A DNA stretch of 64,000 nt from Phreatobacter sp. (GCF_030691135.1 NZ_JAUYFA010000087.1:1-64000); one strand, 5' to 3'; counted from the first letter of the stretch, positions 14,718 through 23,236 are shown. The notes: generated by a model from the sequence alone, not told the origin. A program made the numbers and translations.

Positions 14718-15686
14718 TCATGCGCGTGGATGCGTGCTCTCGTAGACGCGCAGCAGGGCGGCGGTGTCGACCTCGGTATAGATCTGCGTCGTCGACAGCG
14801 AGGCATGGCCGAGCAGTTCCTGGATCGAGCGCAGATCGCCTCCGCGTCCCAGCAGATGGGTGGCGAAGGAATGGCGCAGGGCATGGGGCGTCGCCGTCTC
14901 CGGCAGTCCGAGCGCGCCGCGCAGGCGTTCCATGGCGAGCTGGATGATCCGCGGCGACAAGGGCCCGCCCTTGACCCCGACGAAAAGCGGATCGTCCGCC
15001 CCGAGCGTCCAGGGGCAGAGCCGGCGATAGTCCGCGATCGACCGTGCGACGCGCCGGATGACCGGCACCTGCCGCATCTTGCCGCCCTTGCCGAGGACGG
15101 TGATCTGCCCGTCGGCCTCCGGTGGCGGCGCATCCTTCTGGGTCAGGCCGAGGGCTTCGGAAATGCGCAGTCCGGATCCGTAGAGCAGGGCGAGGACGGC
15201 GGTGTCGCGAGCGATGACCCAGTCGGGCACGTCGTCATGGGCTCTCGCCTCGACCGAGGAGACGGCGCGGGCCGCCGCGACGGCGAGCGGGCGCGGCAGG
15301 CGACGGCCGACCTTCGGCGTCCTGACCGCGGCGAAGGCCGCCATCCGGCCGCGTCCCTCGCGTTCGAGAAACCGGGCGAAGGACCGGACGGCGGCGAGAG
15401 CGCGCGCGATCGACCGCCCGTCCAGCCCGTCGCCGCGGCGCTTCGCCATGAAGGCCCTGACGTCGCGCGGCTGCAGGCCGTCCATCGCCCCGAGGCCGAC
15501 GGGTCCGCCAAGATGCCCGGCCATGAAGGCGAGGAAGCCGCGCGCATCGCGGCCATAGGCCTCGAGCGTCTTCGGCGACAGCCCGCGTTCGGCGGAGAGG
15601 TGCAGGAGCCACTGGCCGAGGGCGGCCGCCGTGTCGTCGTCGGCGCCGGGGATCAGGACATTCGCGGAGGTGTCGGGAGGCGCCAT
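14718..15686 (-). CDS. xerC: Tyrosine recombinase XerC
   Basis: XerC works with XerD at dif to resolve chromosome dimers. The 322 residues carry an N-terminal SAM-like core-binding domain (about 20-120) and the catalytic domain. Likely active residues are Arg174 (SGLRISE), Lys200 (LGKGGK), His268 and Arg271 (HALRHSF), His294 (LLGHASL) and nucleophile Tyr303 (TQIYTEVD). Proximity to priA is usual for chromosomal xerC in this order, which argues against a phage integrase. No attachment site or other phage gene is nearby. Confidence 0.92.
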   Translation of the reverse strand: MAPPDTSANVLIPGADDDTAAALGQWLLHLSAERGLSPKTLEAYGRDARGFLAFMAGHLGGPVGLGAMDGLQPRDVRAFMAKRRGDGLDGRSIARALAAVRSFARFLEREGRGRMAAFAAVRTPKVGRRLPRPLAVAAARAVSSVEARAHDDVPDWVIARDTAVLALLYGSGLRISEALGLTQKDAPPPEADGQITVLGKGGKMRQVPVIRRVARSIADYRRLCPWTLGADDPLFVGVKGGPLSPRIIQLAMERLRGALGLPETATPHALRHSFATHLLGRGGDLRSIQELLGHASLSTTQIYTEVDTAALLRVYESTHPRA

Positions 15687-15732
15687 GGCAGTAGCCTGCC
15701 ATGGCGAGCGTTCATGGGCGGTGAACGCCGCC

Positions 15733-16218
15733 TCAGTGGTCGCCGCCGACCGGGCCCATATGCTTCTGGATGTAGAGCTGGACGCCGATGGTCTTGATGA
15801 TTTCCTGCTGCGTCTCGAGGAAGTCGATATGGCCTTCCTCGTCCGTCATCAGCTGGATGAACAGATCGCGGGACGGATAGTCCTTCACCGTCTCGCAATA
15901 GGCGGCAGCCTCCTGGTAGAGCGCGCGGGCGCCGATCTCGGCATTGAGGTCGCTCTGGATGATCTCGCCGACGTCCTGGCCGATCTGCAGCGCGTCGAGC
16001 ACCTGCAGGTTCGGGTGGCCTTCGAGGAACAGGATGCGGTCGATGAACTTGTCGGCATGGACCATTTCCTCGATCGATTCCTTGCGCCAGTACTTGGCGA
16101 GATCGAGGAAGCCCCAATTGTGCAGCATCCGGTAGTGGAGCCAGTACTGGCTGACGGCGGTGAGTTCGCTGCGCAGGCCCCTGTTCAGATAGTCGATGAC
16201 CTTCTTGTCGCCCTTCAT
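15733..16218 (-). CDS. bfr: Bacterioferritin
   Basis: Bacterioferritin forms a 24-subunit heme-containing cage that oxidises and stores iron. The 161 residues match the family. Ferroxidase ligands are at the classical positions Glu18, Glu51, His54, Glu94, Glu127 and His130, and Met52, which binds heme between subunits, is present (EEMVHADKF). A candidate Irr box lies 53 bases upstream of the start, and a hairpin terminator separates the gene from bfd. The pair sits between xerC and priA. Confidence 0.97.
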   Translation of the reverse strand: MKGDKKVIDYLNRGLRSELTAVSQYWLHYRMLHNWGFLDLAKYWRKESIEEMVHADKFIDRILFLEGHPNLQVLDALQIGQDVGEIIQSDLNAEIGARALYQEAAAYCETVKDYPSRDLFIQLMTDEEGHIDFLETQQEIIKTIGVQLYIQKHMGPVGGDH

Positions 16219-16270
16219 GGCCCGGCTCCACCTGTTGCAATGCATCGCTGCCCGCGAGGGCGCGAAGCAG

Positions 16271-16287
16271 TTTGTAATCATTCTAGA
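16271..16287 (-). promoter_or_regulatory. Candidate Irr box (iron control element) of bfr
   Basis: TTTGTAATCATTCTAGA agrees at 14 of 17 positions with a symmetrical Irr element (TTTAGAA-N3-TTCTAAA with an ATC/GAT type centre). It lies 53 bases before the bfr start codon, where a repressor would block the promoter. In Rhizobiales, Irr is known to repress bacterioferritin genes when iron is low. Confidence 0.6.
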
Positions 16288-16315
16288 GTGATGAGGCAAG
16301 AGGTCATACAGAAAG

Positions 16316-16333
16316 GCCCCGCGATGGCGGGGC
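16316..16333 (-). terminator. Terminator-like hairpin after bfd
   Basis: GCCCCGC and GCGGGGC form a perfect 7-bp stem around a four-base loop, 28 bases past the bfd stop. On the transcribed strand CTTTCTGTAT follows, a short imperfect T-run. It would separate bfd from bfr transcription. Confidence 0.55.
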
Positions 16334-16361
16334 TGTGCCGGCGCTCTCCGACGAGGATCGG

Positions 16362-16613
16362 CTACTCGGCGGCGATCAGCACGGGTTCGGCGGAAGCGAC
16401 ATGGCCGCCGCATTCGCCGACAGGGCAGGCGGCACAGCCTCCGATGCCCGCCTCGCGCAGGATGGCGCGGATGGTGCGGGCGCAGCGGCCACATTCGGGG
16501 CTGCAGCCGAGGCAGGCATAGACCTCGCCGACGGCACGCGGGCAGTCCGGTCCGTCGCCGAGGCAGGCCCGGATGTCGTGATCGCTCAGGACGTTGCAGT
16601 GACAGACGATCAC
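16362..16613 (-). CDS. bfd: Bacterioferritin-associated ferredoxin
   Basis: Bfd is a small [2Fe-2S] protein that gives electrons to bacterioferritin so that stored iron is released. The 83 residues start MIVCHCNVLSD from a GTG with GGAGA six bases upstream, the usual Bfd beginning. Cluster ligands are Cys4, Cys6, Cys41 and Cys44 (CSPECGRCA). The C-terminal end adds another cysteine group (GGCAACPVGECGG) beyond the shorter E. coli protein. A candidate RirA box lies 40 bases upstream, different from the Irr-type box at bfr. Confidence 0.92.
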   Translation of the reverse strand: MIVCHCNVLSDHDIRACLGDGPDCPRAVGEVYACLGCSPECGRCARTIRAILREAGIGGCAACPVGECGGHVASAEPVLIAAE

Positions 16614-16652
16614 GGCGGTTCTCCGCTTCAATCCGACGAGGGTGTAAAGTTG

Positions 16653-16667
16653 ACTGAAGCTGTCAGC
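16653..16667. promoter_or_regulatory. Candidate RirA (IRO) box of bfd
   Basis: TGACTGAAGCTGTCA fits the iron-responsive operator pattern TGA-N9-TCA and is also a dyad in its outer four bases (TGAC/GTCA). It lies 40 bases upstream of the bfd start. RirA is known to repress iron-shortage genes in rhizobia when iron is ample. The pattern is short, so chance matches are possible. Confidence 0.45.
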
Positions 16668-16831
16668 TATTTAACCCGAAACGCGTCGGGCGGCAATGTG
16701 TCGGCAAAACATTGGAACAAATCCAAACTGGATAGCCATGCCGCGGCCAACCGCCCGCTGGCTAGCATCGACGGGCCACCTTCGTCCCGGGCGCCATTCC
16801 CTTCGCGCCCGTGGCACGCTAGGCCATCGGG

Positions 16832-19006
16832 ATGACCGCGCCCCGTTTTGCCGATGTGCTGATTCCGGTCGCCGTCGACCGGCCCTACAGCTATCGCATC
16901 CCCGAGGGGATGACGCTCGGGCCGGGCGACGTCGTTGCCGTGCCGCTCGGCAACCGTACCACGCTCGGCGCCGTCTGGGCGCTGCGTGACGAACCCGGCG
17001 GCGTCTCCCATAACCGGCTGAAGGACGTGGCGCAGCGCTTCGACGTGCCGGCTGTGCCGCATGCCGTGCGCCAGCTCTGCGACTGGCTCGCCGACTACAC
17101 GCTCAGCCCGCGCGGCATGGTGTTGCGCATGGCGCTGCGCGATCCCGAGGATCTCGCGCCCCCGAAGCCGCGGGTGGGCATCCGCATCACCGGACAGGCT
17201 CCCGGTCGCCTGACGCCGGCGCGCGGGCGCCTCCTCGGCTACCTCGCCGACGGCCTCGCCCGCGCCAAGGGCGAGGCGGCCCGCGAGGCGGGCGTCTCCG
17301 CCTCCGTGGTCGACGGCCTGGTCGACGACGGCGCGCTGGAAGCCGTCCTGCTGCCGCCCGAGGTGCTGGCCAGGCTCGATCCCGATCACGGCGTCGCCTC
17401 CCTGAACGATGCCCAGCATGCCGCCGCGCTCGCCCTCTGCGACGTGGTCGCTGCCCGTACCTTCGCCGTCCAGTTGCTCGACGGCGTCACCGGCTCCGGC
17501 AAGACCGAGGTCTATCTCGAAGGGGTCGCGGAGGCGCTGCGCCAGGGCCGGCAGGTGCTGATCCTCGTCCCCGAGATCGCGCTCACGACGCAGTTCCTCG
17601 ACCGCTTCGCCGCACGTTTCGGCCACCGTCCCGCCGCCTGGCATTCCGGCGTCGGCACGACGAAGCGCGGCCGCGTCTGGGCCGGTGTCGCTTCCGGCGA
17701 GGTGCAGGTGGTCATCGGCGCCCGTTCCGCCTTGTTCCTGCCCTTCGCCGATCTCGGCCTCATCATCGTCGATGAGGAGCACGAGGGCGCCTACAAGCAG
17801 GATGACGGCGTCCATTATCACGCCCGCGACATGGCGGTGGTGCGCGCCCGGCTGGAGAACATTCCCGTCGTCCTCGCCTCTGCCACGCCCTCGGTGGAGA
17901 GCCGCGTCAATGCCGACCGCGGCCGCTATACCCGCCTCGTCCTGCCCGAGCGCTTCGGCGGCCGCGACATGCCGAAGATCGCCACCGTCGATCTGCGCAG
18001 CGCCGGCCCGCCGCGCACCCGCTGGATCGCCCCGGCGCTGGAGGCGGAGGTCCGCCGGACCCATGAGGCGGGCGAGCAGTCGCTGCTCTTCCTCAACCGG
18101 CGCGGCTATGCCCCGCTCACCCTCTGCCGTACCTGCGGCGAGCGCATCCAGTGTCCGAACTGCTCGGCCTGGCTGGTCGACCACCGCTTCCGCCGCCGGC
18201 TCGTCTGCCACCATTGCGGCTTCAACATGCCGCCGCTCGAGCATTGCCCGAAATGCGAGGCGGTCGACAGTTTCGTCGCCTGCGGTCCGGGGGTCGAGCG
18301 CCTCGCCGAGGAATGCGCCACGCTGTTCCCGGAGGCGCGCCTTCTCGTGCTGTCCTCCGACATGGCCGGCGGCATCGAACGCATCCGCCAGGAGATCGAG
18401 GCGGTGGCGCGCGGCGAGGCCGACATCGTCATCGGCACGCAGCTGGTGGCCAAGGGCCACAACTTCCCCAACCTCGCCCTGGTCGGCGTCATCGACGCCG
18501 ATCTCGGCCTCTCCAACGCCGATCCCAGGGCCGGCGAGCGCACCTTCCAGCTGCTGCAGCAGGTGGTGGGCCGGGCCGGTCGGGCCAAGGACGGCTCGCG
18601 CGCCCTGATCCAGACGCACCAGCCCGAGCACCCGATCATCCAGGCCATCGTCAAGGGCGACCGCGAGGGCTTCTACGAAGCCGAGATCACCATGCGCGAG
18701 GCGGCCATGCTGCCGCCCTTCGGCCGGCTCGCCGCCCTCGTCGTCTCGGCGGAGGCGCTGGGCGATGCGCAGGCCTATGCGCGCACGCTGGTGCGCGCCG
18801 TGCCTCCGACGCCGGAGGTGAAGGTGCTGGGGCCGGCGGAGGCGCCGCTGGCGCTGGTGCGCGGCCGCCATCGCGTCCGCCTGCTCGCGCGGTCTCCGCG
18901 TGCCTTCGACCTCTCCGGCTGGATGCGCCGCTGGCTCTCCTCGGTGGAGGCGCCGCGCGGCAATGTGCGGCTGGAGATCGACGTCGATCCGCAGAGTTTT
19001 CTGTGA
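16832..19006 (+). CDS. priA: Primosomal protein N' (PriA helicase)
   Basis: PriA recognises stalled replication forks and reloads DnaB through the primosome. The 724 residues are full length. An N-terminal DNA-binding domain begins RFADVLIPVAVDRPYSYRI. Walker A GVTGSGKTEVYLEG is near 218 and the DEEH box (IIVDEEHEGAYKQ) near 314. Two zinc-binding knuckles lie at about 432-475 (CRTCGERIQCPNC and LVCHHCGFNMPP with further Cys pairs). It is divergent from bfd and convergent with ygfZ across an intergenic repeat. Confidence 0.97.
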   Translation: MTAPRFADVLIPVAVDRPYSYRIPEGMTLGPGDVVAVPLGNRTTLGAVWALRDEPGGVSHNRLKDVAQRFDVPAVPHAVRQLCDWLADYTLSPRGMVLRMALRDPEDLAPPKPRVGIRITGQAPGRLTPARGRLLGYLADGLARAKGEAAREAGVSASVVDGLVDDGALEAVLLPPEVLARLDPDHGVASLNDAQHAAALALCDVVAARTFAVQLLDGVTGSGKTEVYLEGVAEALRQGRQVLILVPEIALTTQFLDRFAARFGHRPAAWHSGVGTTKRGRVWAGVASGEVQVVIGARSALFLPFADLGLIIVDEEHEGAYKQDDGVHYHARDMAVVRARLENIPVVLASATPSVESRVNADRGRYTRLVLPERFGGRDMPKIATVDLRSAGPPRTRWIAPALEAEVRRTHEAGEQSLLFLNRRGYAPLTLCRTCGERIQCPNCSAWLVDHRFRRRLVCHHCGFNMPPLEHCPKCEAVDSFVACGPGVERLAEECATLFPEARLLVLSSDMAGGIERIRQEIEAVARGEADIVIGTQLVAKGHNFPNLALVGVIDADLGLSNADPRAGERTFQLLQQVVGRAGRAKDGSRALIQTHQPEHPIIQAIVKGDREGFYEAEITMREAAMLPPFGRLAALVVSAEALGDAQAYARTLVRAVPPTPEVKVLGPAEAPLALVRGRHRVRLLARSPRAFDLSGWMRRWLSSVEAPRGNVRLEIDVDPQSFL

Positions 19007-19022
19007 ATTGAGAAGCGAGGGG

Positions 19023-19172
19023 CCCACCCTTTCCCTCCCCGCTGCGCGGAGAGGGGGACTTTGATCGGCTGCCCGTCCGGAAGGATTTGAGCCAGGCTCG
19101 ACGGCTCCATGTGAGCCACGACGCTGAAGTCACCCTCTCCTCGCGTCAGCGAGGGGAGGGTATGGGTGGGGG
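19023..19172. repeat. Family A intergenic palindromic repeat, copy 1
   Basis: The element begins CCCACCCTTTCCCTCCCC and ends with the near-complement GGGGAGGGTATGGGTGGGG. Inner stems CTGCGCGGAGAGGGGGACTT and CACCCTCTCCTCGCGTCAG and a core GAGCCAGGCTCGACGG lie between. It fills the convergent priA/ygfZ gap. Copies 2-4 are at 29932, 34172 and 39373. Confidence 0.8.
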
Positions 19173-19179
19173 CCTTCGT

Positions 19180-20043
19180 TCAGGCTCGCGACGCCGTCTC
19201 CCCCGGCCAGTCGAACCGCGCCCAGTCCGGCTTGACCGGCGACAGCGCGATGCCCCCCGCCGTGATCGCCTCGCCCGCCGCCAGTGCATCGGCGACGCGG
19301 TCGAGGCGGAGCTTGGCGAGCCCGCGGCCTTCCGCCGCCGATCCCATCATGCCGATCGTCTTCTCGCCCGCCATGATGTCGAGGCCCTCCATGGGGGCGA
19401 AGTCGGGGAAGGAGACCGGAACGACGCGGGTGCGGGCGGTGCCGCGGTGCTGCATCCGGCTCACCACCTCCTGGCCGACATAGCAGCCCTTGGCGAAGTC
19501 GACGCCAGCGAGCTGATCCATGTCCGCCTCATGCGGAAAAGTGTCGCCATAGACGAAGTCGCGGCCACCCTCGGGGATGCCGAGGCGGATGCGGTGGGCG
19601 TCGTAGGCGCCGGCCTCCGACGGGTCCACCGGCGGCAGGGGCGAGATCATGCGCCAGCCGAGGGCGGGATGGCGCGGGTCGCGCGCGATGACGGCGCCGT
19701 CCGGCATGCCCGTGTCGCCCCAGACCGCCGCCACCCCGACCTGATCCGACAGGTCCTCGACTGCGACCTTGGCGCGCAGCCGGTAGAAGGCGAGCTTCCT
19801 GGCGAGGTCGGCGGCGAGCGCCCGCGGCACGTCGATGAGAAACCCTCCGCCGTGCTCCTCCGTCGCCGGAATGACGAAGAAATCGACCACGATCTTGCCC
19901 TGCGGCGTCAACAGCGCCCCGAAACGTGCCTCACCCGCCGGAATCGCCGTGACGTCGCAGGTGACGAGGCCCTGCAGGAAGTGCGGGGCGTCGTCGCCGG
20001 TGACGCGGACGACGCGACGGTCGGGCAGGGCGGCGCTGGGCAT
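19180..20043 (-). CDS. ygfZ: YgfZ-type folate-binding protein (iron-sulfur repair, tRNA modification)
   Basis: YgfZ/IBA57 proteins bind tetrahydrofolate and help maintain certain iron-sulfur enzymes such as MiaB. The 287 residues contain the family signature KGCYVGQE at about 183-190, followed by VVSRMQHRG. The N-terminal GcvT-like fold includes FLQGLVTCDV and GALLTPQGKIVVDFFV. The start MPSAALPD is chosen over an upstream in-frame ATG because it fits the family beginning. It is divergent from the dihydroorotase gene, an arrangement I recall from Rhizobiales. Confidence 0.92.
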   Translation of the reverse strand: MPSAALPDRRVVRVTGDDAPHFLQGLVTCDVTAIPAGEARFGALLTPQGKIVVDFFVIPATEEHGGGFLIDVPRALAADLARKLAFYRLRAKVAVEDLSDQVGVAAVWGDTGMPDGAVIARDPRHPALGWRMISPLPPVDPSEAGAYDAHRIRLGIPEGGRDFVYGDTFPHEADMDQLAGVDFAKGCYVGQEVVSRMQHRGTARTRVVPVSFPDFAPMEGLDIMAGEKTIGMMGSAAEGRGLAKLRLDRVADALAAGEAITAGGIALSPVKPDWARFDWPGETASRA

Positions 20044-20136
20044 GGGACTTCTCGTTCGCTTGGCACGGCTATGGTTCTCGGACATAAGCGAAACCACGCC
20101 GGGGACAAGGCCCCGCATCGTTCCGGGAGCCGCGCC

Positions 20137-21465
20137 ATGCCCAATTACGACGTCATCTACAGGAACGGCACGGTGGTCAACCAGGACGGCCGGGCCCTGT
20201 GCGACATCGGCGTCACGGCGGGCCGCGTCGCCTTCATCGGTGACCTGTCACGGGCCTCTGCCGGCGAGGTGGTGGACTGCACCGGCCTGCACATCCTCCC
20301 CGGTGTCATCGACAGCCAGGTGCATTTCCGCGAGCCGGGGCCGACCCACAAGGAGGACCTGCAGACCGGCTCCCTCGCCGCCGTCATGGGCGGCGTTACC
20401 GCCGTCTTCGAAATGCCGAACACCGACCCGCTGACCACGTCCGAGGCGGCGCTCGCCGACAAGGTGCAGCGGGCGACGTCGCGCATGCATTGCGACTTCG
20501 CCTTCTGGGTCGGCGGCACCCATGACAATGCCAAGGACGTCGCCGAACTGGAGCGCCTGCCCGGGGCTGCCGGCATCAAGGTGTTCATGGGATCCTCCAC
20601 CGGCTCGCTGCTGGTCGAGGACGACGCGGGCGTTGCATCCATCCTGCAGAACACCCGCCGCCGCTCCGCCTTCCATTCCGAGGACGAGTTCCGCCTGCGC
20701 GACCGCAAGGGCGAGCGCATCGAGGGCGATCCGCGCTCCCACCCCGTCTGGCGGGACGAGGCCGCGGCGCTCATCTGCACCGAGCGGCTCGTCGGGATCG
20801 CCAGGCGCTTCAACGCCAAGATCCACGTGCTGCACATCTCGACCGCCGAGGAGATCGACTATCTCCAGCACCACAAGGACGTCGCCACCTGCGAGGCGAC
20901 GCCCCATCACCTGACCCTCGTCGCACCCGACTGTTACGAGCGGCTCGGAACCCTCGCCCAGATGAACCCGCCGGTCCGCGACATCAGGGCCCAGACCGGC
21001 ATCTGGAAGGGCATTGAACAGGGCATCGTCGACGTCCTCGGCTCCGACCACGCTCCCCACACGCTGGAGGAGAAGCAGAAGACCTATCCGGCCTCGCCTT
21101 CGGGCATGACCGGCGTGCAGACGCTGGTGCCGACCATGCTCGACCACGTCAATGCCGGGAAGCTGACGCTGGAGCGCTTCGTCGACCTGACCAGCGCCGG
21201 CCCGTGCCGCATCTTCGCCATCGCCGGCAAGGGCCGCATCGCTGCCGGCTACGATGCCGACTTCACCATCGTGGATCTCAAGCGGCGCCAGACCATCACC
21301 AATGGCTGGATCGCCTCGAAGAGCCGGTGGACGCCCTATGACGGCAAGGAGGTCACCGGCTGGGCAGTCGGCACGATCATCCGCGGCCGCCGGGTCATGT
21401 GGGAGGGTGATCTCGTGACACCGTCGGGCGGGCAGGCGGTCCGCTTCCAGGACCAGCAGGCGTGA
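20137..21465 (+). CDS. Dihydroorotase (amidohydrolase family)
   Basis: This is a 442-residue amidohydrolase of the dihydroorotase type, which closes carbamoyl aspartate to dihydroorotate in pyrimidine synthesis. The usual metal motif HxH reads QVHFREPG at 61-68, so the first His is Gln. This variant is known in one dihydroorotase subgroup, including a Bacteroidetes enzyme. FEMPNTDP, a likely carboxylated-lysine segment GIKVFMGSSTG, HVLHIST and SDHAPHTLEEK complete the pattern. The ATG follows GGGAG. No pyrB is nearby, so an allantoinase or hydantoinase-like role is not excluded. Confidence 0.85.
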   Translation: MPNYDVIYRNGTVVNQDGRALCDIGVTAGRVAFIGDLSRASAGEVVDCTGLHILPGVIDSQVHFREPGPTHKEDLQTGSLAAVMGGVTAVFEMPNTDPLTTSEAALADKVQRATSRMHCDFAFWVGGTHDNAKDVAELERLPGAAGIKVFMGSSTGSLLVEDDAGVASILQNTRRRSAFHSEDEFRLRDRKGERIEGDPRSHPVWRDEAAALICTERLVGIARRFNAKIHVLHISTAEEIDYLQHHKDVATCEATPHHLTLVAPDCYERLGTLAQMNPPVRDIRAQTGIWKGIEQGIVDVLGSDHAPHTLEEKQKTYPASPSGMTGVQTLVPTMLDHVNAGKLTLERFVDLTSAGPCRIFAIAGKGRIAAGYDADFTIVDLKRRQTITNGWIASKSRWTPYDGKEVTGWAVGTIIRGRRVMWEGDLVTPSGGQAVRFQDQQA

Positions 21466-21514
21466 CGGCATCGCAGGCCCCGGCCCTGGCCTGAGACCTC
21501 CGGGCCGGCGGCCG

Positions 21515-22282
21515 TCACAGAAAGCGGACGCCGATGTTCCGGCCGTCCTGCCAGACAGGCTCGCAGCTGCGCTTCACGGCGGCACTGGCGAAGCTCAGGA
21601 GTAGCGGCCCCGACGGGCGCTCCATCGTCGCCAGCATCAGCTTTGCGCCTGTCTTGGAGATGTCGATCAGCCGGCACCGGACAGTGCCGCCACCATCCTC
21701 GCGGCTGAGTTCGGCCGGATATTCGACGGCCTTGCGGGGGGTCTTGCGCAGTTCCTCGAACCTGGCGCGTTGACGCTGGTCGAGGAGGGAGCGCGTCTCA
21801 TTGGACAATTGCGCCCCGGCATTGCGGGCCAGCGCGCGGACCACGGCCCGGTTGCCGCGCAGCGCCAGCGTGTCGGCGACGGCAGGAGGGATAGCCCGGC
21901 GGCGGCTGATGGCGAGAAGATGCGACTGGCCCTTGCTGTCGATTACCCTCAGGAGGGTTTCCTCCGAAAGACGCGGCGAACGTGCGAGCACCGGTGCCGC
22001 GACGTCGATCCAGTCGTCCTCGGCCAGTTGCTCCACGACGCGCGGCGGCGCCTTGGGGTCACCCGCCACCCGTTCGGCGATGGCCATCCGCCCCTCGGGT
22101 GTCACGTCGGCGATGAGGCGGGCGATGACTTGGTCGACCGTATCCGCCTGTTCGCTGGTATAGACCTCGGCATTCTCGGCGAACTGGTCGATGAGCCGGG
22201 AGACCTTGTCGGTCAGCCCGGCGCTCGATCGCCGGGCCACCAGTTCGTCGATTGCGATCGTGACGGTCTTGCTGTCCGGCAT
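21515..22282 (-). CDS. DUF2336 protein with a C-terminal PilZ domain
   Basis: This is a 255-residue protein. Residues about 1-170 match the helical-repeat style of DUF2336 (LARSPRLSEETLLRVI, QSHLLAISRRRAIPPAVAD). Residues about 180-255 look like a PilZ domain: RKTPR gives the RxxxR motif and IDISKTGAKL gives DxSxxG, the two parts that bind cyclic-di-GMP. A link between second messenger and an unknown helical partner is inferred. The start MPDSKTV has GGAAG nine bases upstream. Confidence 0.8.
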   Translation of the reverse strand: MPDSKTVTIAIDELVARRSSAGLTDKVSRLIDQFAENAEVYTSEQADTVDQVIARLIADVTPEGRMAIAERVAGDPKAPPRVVEQLAEDDWIDVAAPVLARSPRLSEETLLRVIDSKGQSHLLAISRRRAIPPAVADTLALRGNRAVVRALARNAGAQLSNETRSLLDQRQRARFEELRKTPRKAVEYPAELSREDGGGTVRCRLIDISKTGAKLMLATMERPSGPLLLSFASAAVKRSCEPVWQDGRNIGVRFL

Positions 22283-22420
22283 GCTCGGCGCTTCCGCTGA
22301 GGTCGCCGCCTGCGACCGTGTCGCTTTCGGGAGTAAGGGCTGCAGCCTTAACGAGCACATAAGGCAAGCTTCTAGCCGGCGACGCTCATGCCTCTGCGTC
22401 ACGTCATGATTAACGCGGTC

Positions 22421-23236
22421 CTATTCGCCCGCCAGGAAGAAATGGACCGTGCCGTCAGGGCCGATTCCCAGCCGCCAGAATACCCAGGCGCCGAGCGTGC
22501 GCGTGTCCCGCACGTCCTGTGCGGTCATCAGCCGATAGAGATCGACGGACTGGCGGGGGCTGAGGTCGGTCAGCGGCAGATGGGCGAGATAGGGCCAGAC
22601 ATACATCTCCTGCGGCGTGCCCTTGTTGATGAGGGCTGCTGGCAGGTCGAGGATGTTGAGCAGGACGGCGAGGATCTCGCGCCCCTCGCCGTCGCCTGAG
22701 GCGGTCTTCCAGAAGGCCACGGGGTCGCGTTCCGCTCCGCGGGTGAAGACCGGCATGGTCTCGTTCATCTGGAACACGACGCCGAGACGGGCGATGTCAC
22801 CGGAGCGGGCGGCCAGGATCAGCCTCTCGCGCATCGAGCCGACGCGTTCGCGCAGGTCCTCGTTGTCGGGGAGGATCTCGACCGAGACCGGTGCCCGTAC
22901 CGATCGCCGCGGGCCGGGTGCCGGGACCGGCGTCGTGACAGGAGGCGTCGTGACAGGCGGCGTCGTGACAGGAGGCATCGTGACAGGAGGCATCGTGACA
23001 GGAGCCGCCGCGGGAGCCGGGGCGGGCGCGTTCTGCGCGAGGGGGCGTGCTGCCGGAGGAAGGGTCTCAGTCGCGAGCGGCGTCACGTCCCGGATTGCCG
23101 GGCGCAGAGGGGAACCGGCGCCGACGGCCGGCTCGGCCGGACGCGGCGCCTCCCGCGGCATGATCTGCGCGACGGAGACGCCGAGCACTGCCGTGGTGAT
23201 CAGTCCTGCGAGAAAGGCCAGCTTGCGCGGGTCCAC
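22421..23236 (-). CDS. Conserved alphaproteobacterial protein of unknown function with N-terminal anchor
   Basis: This is a 271-residue protein. A hydrophobic segment at about 5-25 (LAFLAGLITTAVLGVSVAQI) acts as signal anchor or signal peptide. A Pro/Ala/Thr-rich linker follows, with five VTxPP-type repeats. The C-terminal 140 residues are a compact domain that I know from Rhizobiales but which has no named function (DPVAFWKTASGDGEGREIL, YVWPYLAHLPL). The GTG start at 23236 places the hydrophobic segment at the N-terminus; frames further upstream look non-coding. Confidence 0.75.
   Translation of the reverse strand: MDPRKLAFLAGLITTAVLGVSVAQIMPREAPRPAEPAVGAGSPLRPAIRDVTPLATETLPPAARPLAQNAPAPAPAAAPVTMPPVTMPPVTTPPVTTPPVTTPVPAPGPRRSVRAPVSVEILPDNEDLRERVGSMRERLILAARSGDIARLGVVFQMNETMPVFTRGAERDPVAFWKTASGDGEGREILAVLLNILDLPAALINKGTPQEMYVWPYLAHLPLTDLSPRQSVDLYRLMTAQDVRDTRTLGAWVFWRLGIGPDGTVHFFLAGE
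22935..23009 (-). repeat. Five tandem 15-bp units inside the anchor-protein gene
   Basis: The plus-strand unit GTGACAGGAGGCGTC is repeated five times in a row with one to four changes per copy. It encodes the VTMPP/VTTPP linker of the protein. Copy number is likely to vary between strains. Confidence 0.9.

Noticed and set aside
14718-15686. Phage or island integrase
   Set aside because: The tyrosine recombinase lies near priA as the chromosomal xerC does in this order, and no attachment site, tRNA gene or phage gene is near.
22935-23009. Possible CRISPR array
   Set aside because: The units are 15 bp, directly adjacent without spacers, and lie in frame inside a coding region.
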